Assembly (NCBI GenBank): GCA_016219875.1 | Contig: JACRJZ010000020.1 | Location: forward strand, 1 to 33,477 | Origin: Verrucomicrobiota bacterium | GTDB lineage: Bacteria; Verrucomicrobiota; Verrucomicrobiia; Limisphaerales; JACRJZ01 | Direction: 5' to 3' | Length of the DNA stretch: 33,477 nucleotides | Shown: one piece after another, positions 33,394 through 33,477 of the stretch | Layout: each line of letters starts with the position of its first letter | Numbering within the stretch: position 1 is the first letter of the stretch | Translations under genes and position numbers: made by a program | The notes under the pieces: generated by a model | The model's input: the letters and a program-made list of their open reading frames with translations, nothing else | What the model was told of the DNA's origin: nothing | Database searches by the model: none

Positions 33394-33477
33394 GAACGAT
33401 GGCTTGGTTTGCAGAGCAGAATTCCAGTTTGCTCAGGCGATTTCAAACTGGCGTAGCGGCGTCTCGGGACAGCGCCC
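33390..33477 (+). CDS. Start of a further operon gene, cut by the window end
   Basis: ATG 33390 overlaps the previous stop (ATGA) in the manner of other junctions in this operon, and the frame stays open for 29 codons to the end (MRTMAWFAEQNSSLLRRF...). No family can be recognised. The DNA from about 33433 (caggcgatttcaaact, gtagcggcgtctcggg) resembles the flank and start of repeat family A at 374-400 (gaggcgatttcaaaac, gtagc), so this gene too may carry a repeat near its 5' end, or the frame may be spurious. Confidence 0.4.
   Translation, partial: MRTMAWFAEQNSSLLRRFQTGVAASRDSA

Overview
The window is about 33 kb of GC-rich bacterial DNA with no RNA genes, no transposase, no CRISPR array and no phage genes. 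The gene content suggests the Verrucomicrobiota, possibly a Pedosphaera/Limisphaerales-type lineage. The pointers are a GH172 (DUF2961) secreted glycosidase, a Tat-exported acetyl-xylan-esterase-like hydrolase, a MoxR/DUF58/BatA/DUF4175/DUF4159 locus, weak use of Shine-Dalgarno sites, and many short palindromic repeats between genes. This placement is an inference from content; no marker gene is present.

Layout. (1) 1-543: non-coding, three hairpin or inverted-repeat elements. (2) 565-7759, + strand: a carbohydrate/export cluster. It holds a Tat-exported double alpha/beta-hydrolase, two PepSY-type membrane proteins, a secreted right-handed beta-helix protein and a GH172 lipoprotein with a HEAT-repeat tail. 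(3) 7783-7896: a nested inverted repeat. (4) 7986-16392, + strand: a complete RND efflux operon. In order: a small His-rich membrane protein, a lipoprotein adaptor (CusB/HlyD type), a DUF1080-like periplasmic protein, a MetA-type outer-membrane barrel, a CusA/CzcA-like RND pump with mixed signature residues, a DUF3147 membrane protein and a TolC-family channel. (5) 16393-16871: non-coding, two repeat clusters. (6) 16872-17666, - strand: an M48 lipoprotein metallopeptidase, divergent from the next block. (7) 17775-end, + strand: a tightly packed operon of a TPR/HExxH peptidase, two tandem DUF4159 proteins, MoxR ATPase, DUF58, BatA-like VWA protein, a giant DUF4175-like coiled-coil protein, a VWA/GATase-like membrane protein and the start of one more gene.

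The most interesting signal is how the palindromic repeats relate to the last operon. Its genes overlap or abut (ATGA, GTGA or TGA-ATG junctions) except at two places, and both gaps are filled by hairpin clusters. A third element sits inside the 5' coding part of the second DUF4159 gene. A fourth, of the same family as the one at 24282-24397, lies in frame inside the 1424-residue DUF4175-like protein, where it is 117 nt long and leaves the frame open. These elements appear to have spread through a working operon and to have been partly turned into protein.

How the genes may work together: the MoxR ATPase probably acts on the DUF58/VWA membrane proteins as a cell-envelope chaperone or assembly machine. 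The two DUF4159 proteins, the second half of the BatA-like protein and the last protein look like related ligand-binding (GATase-like) modules without an obvious catalytic cysteine. Those roles are inferred from family and context only.
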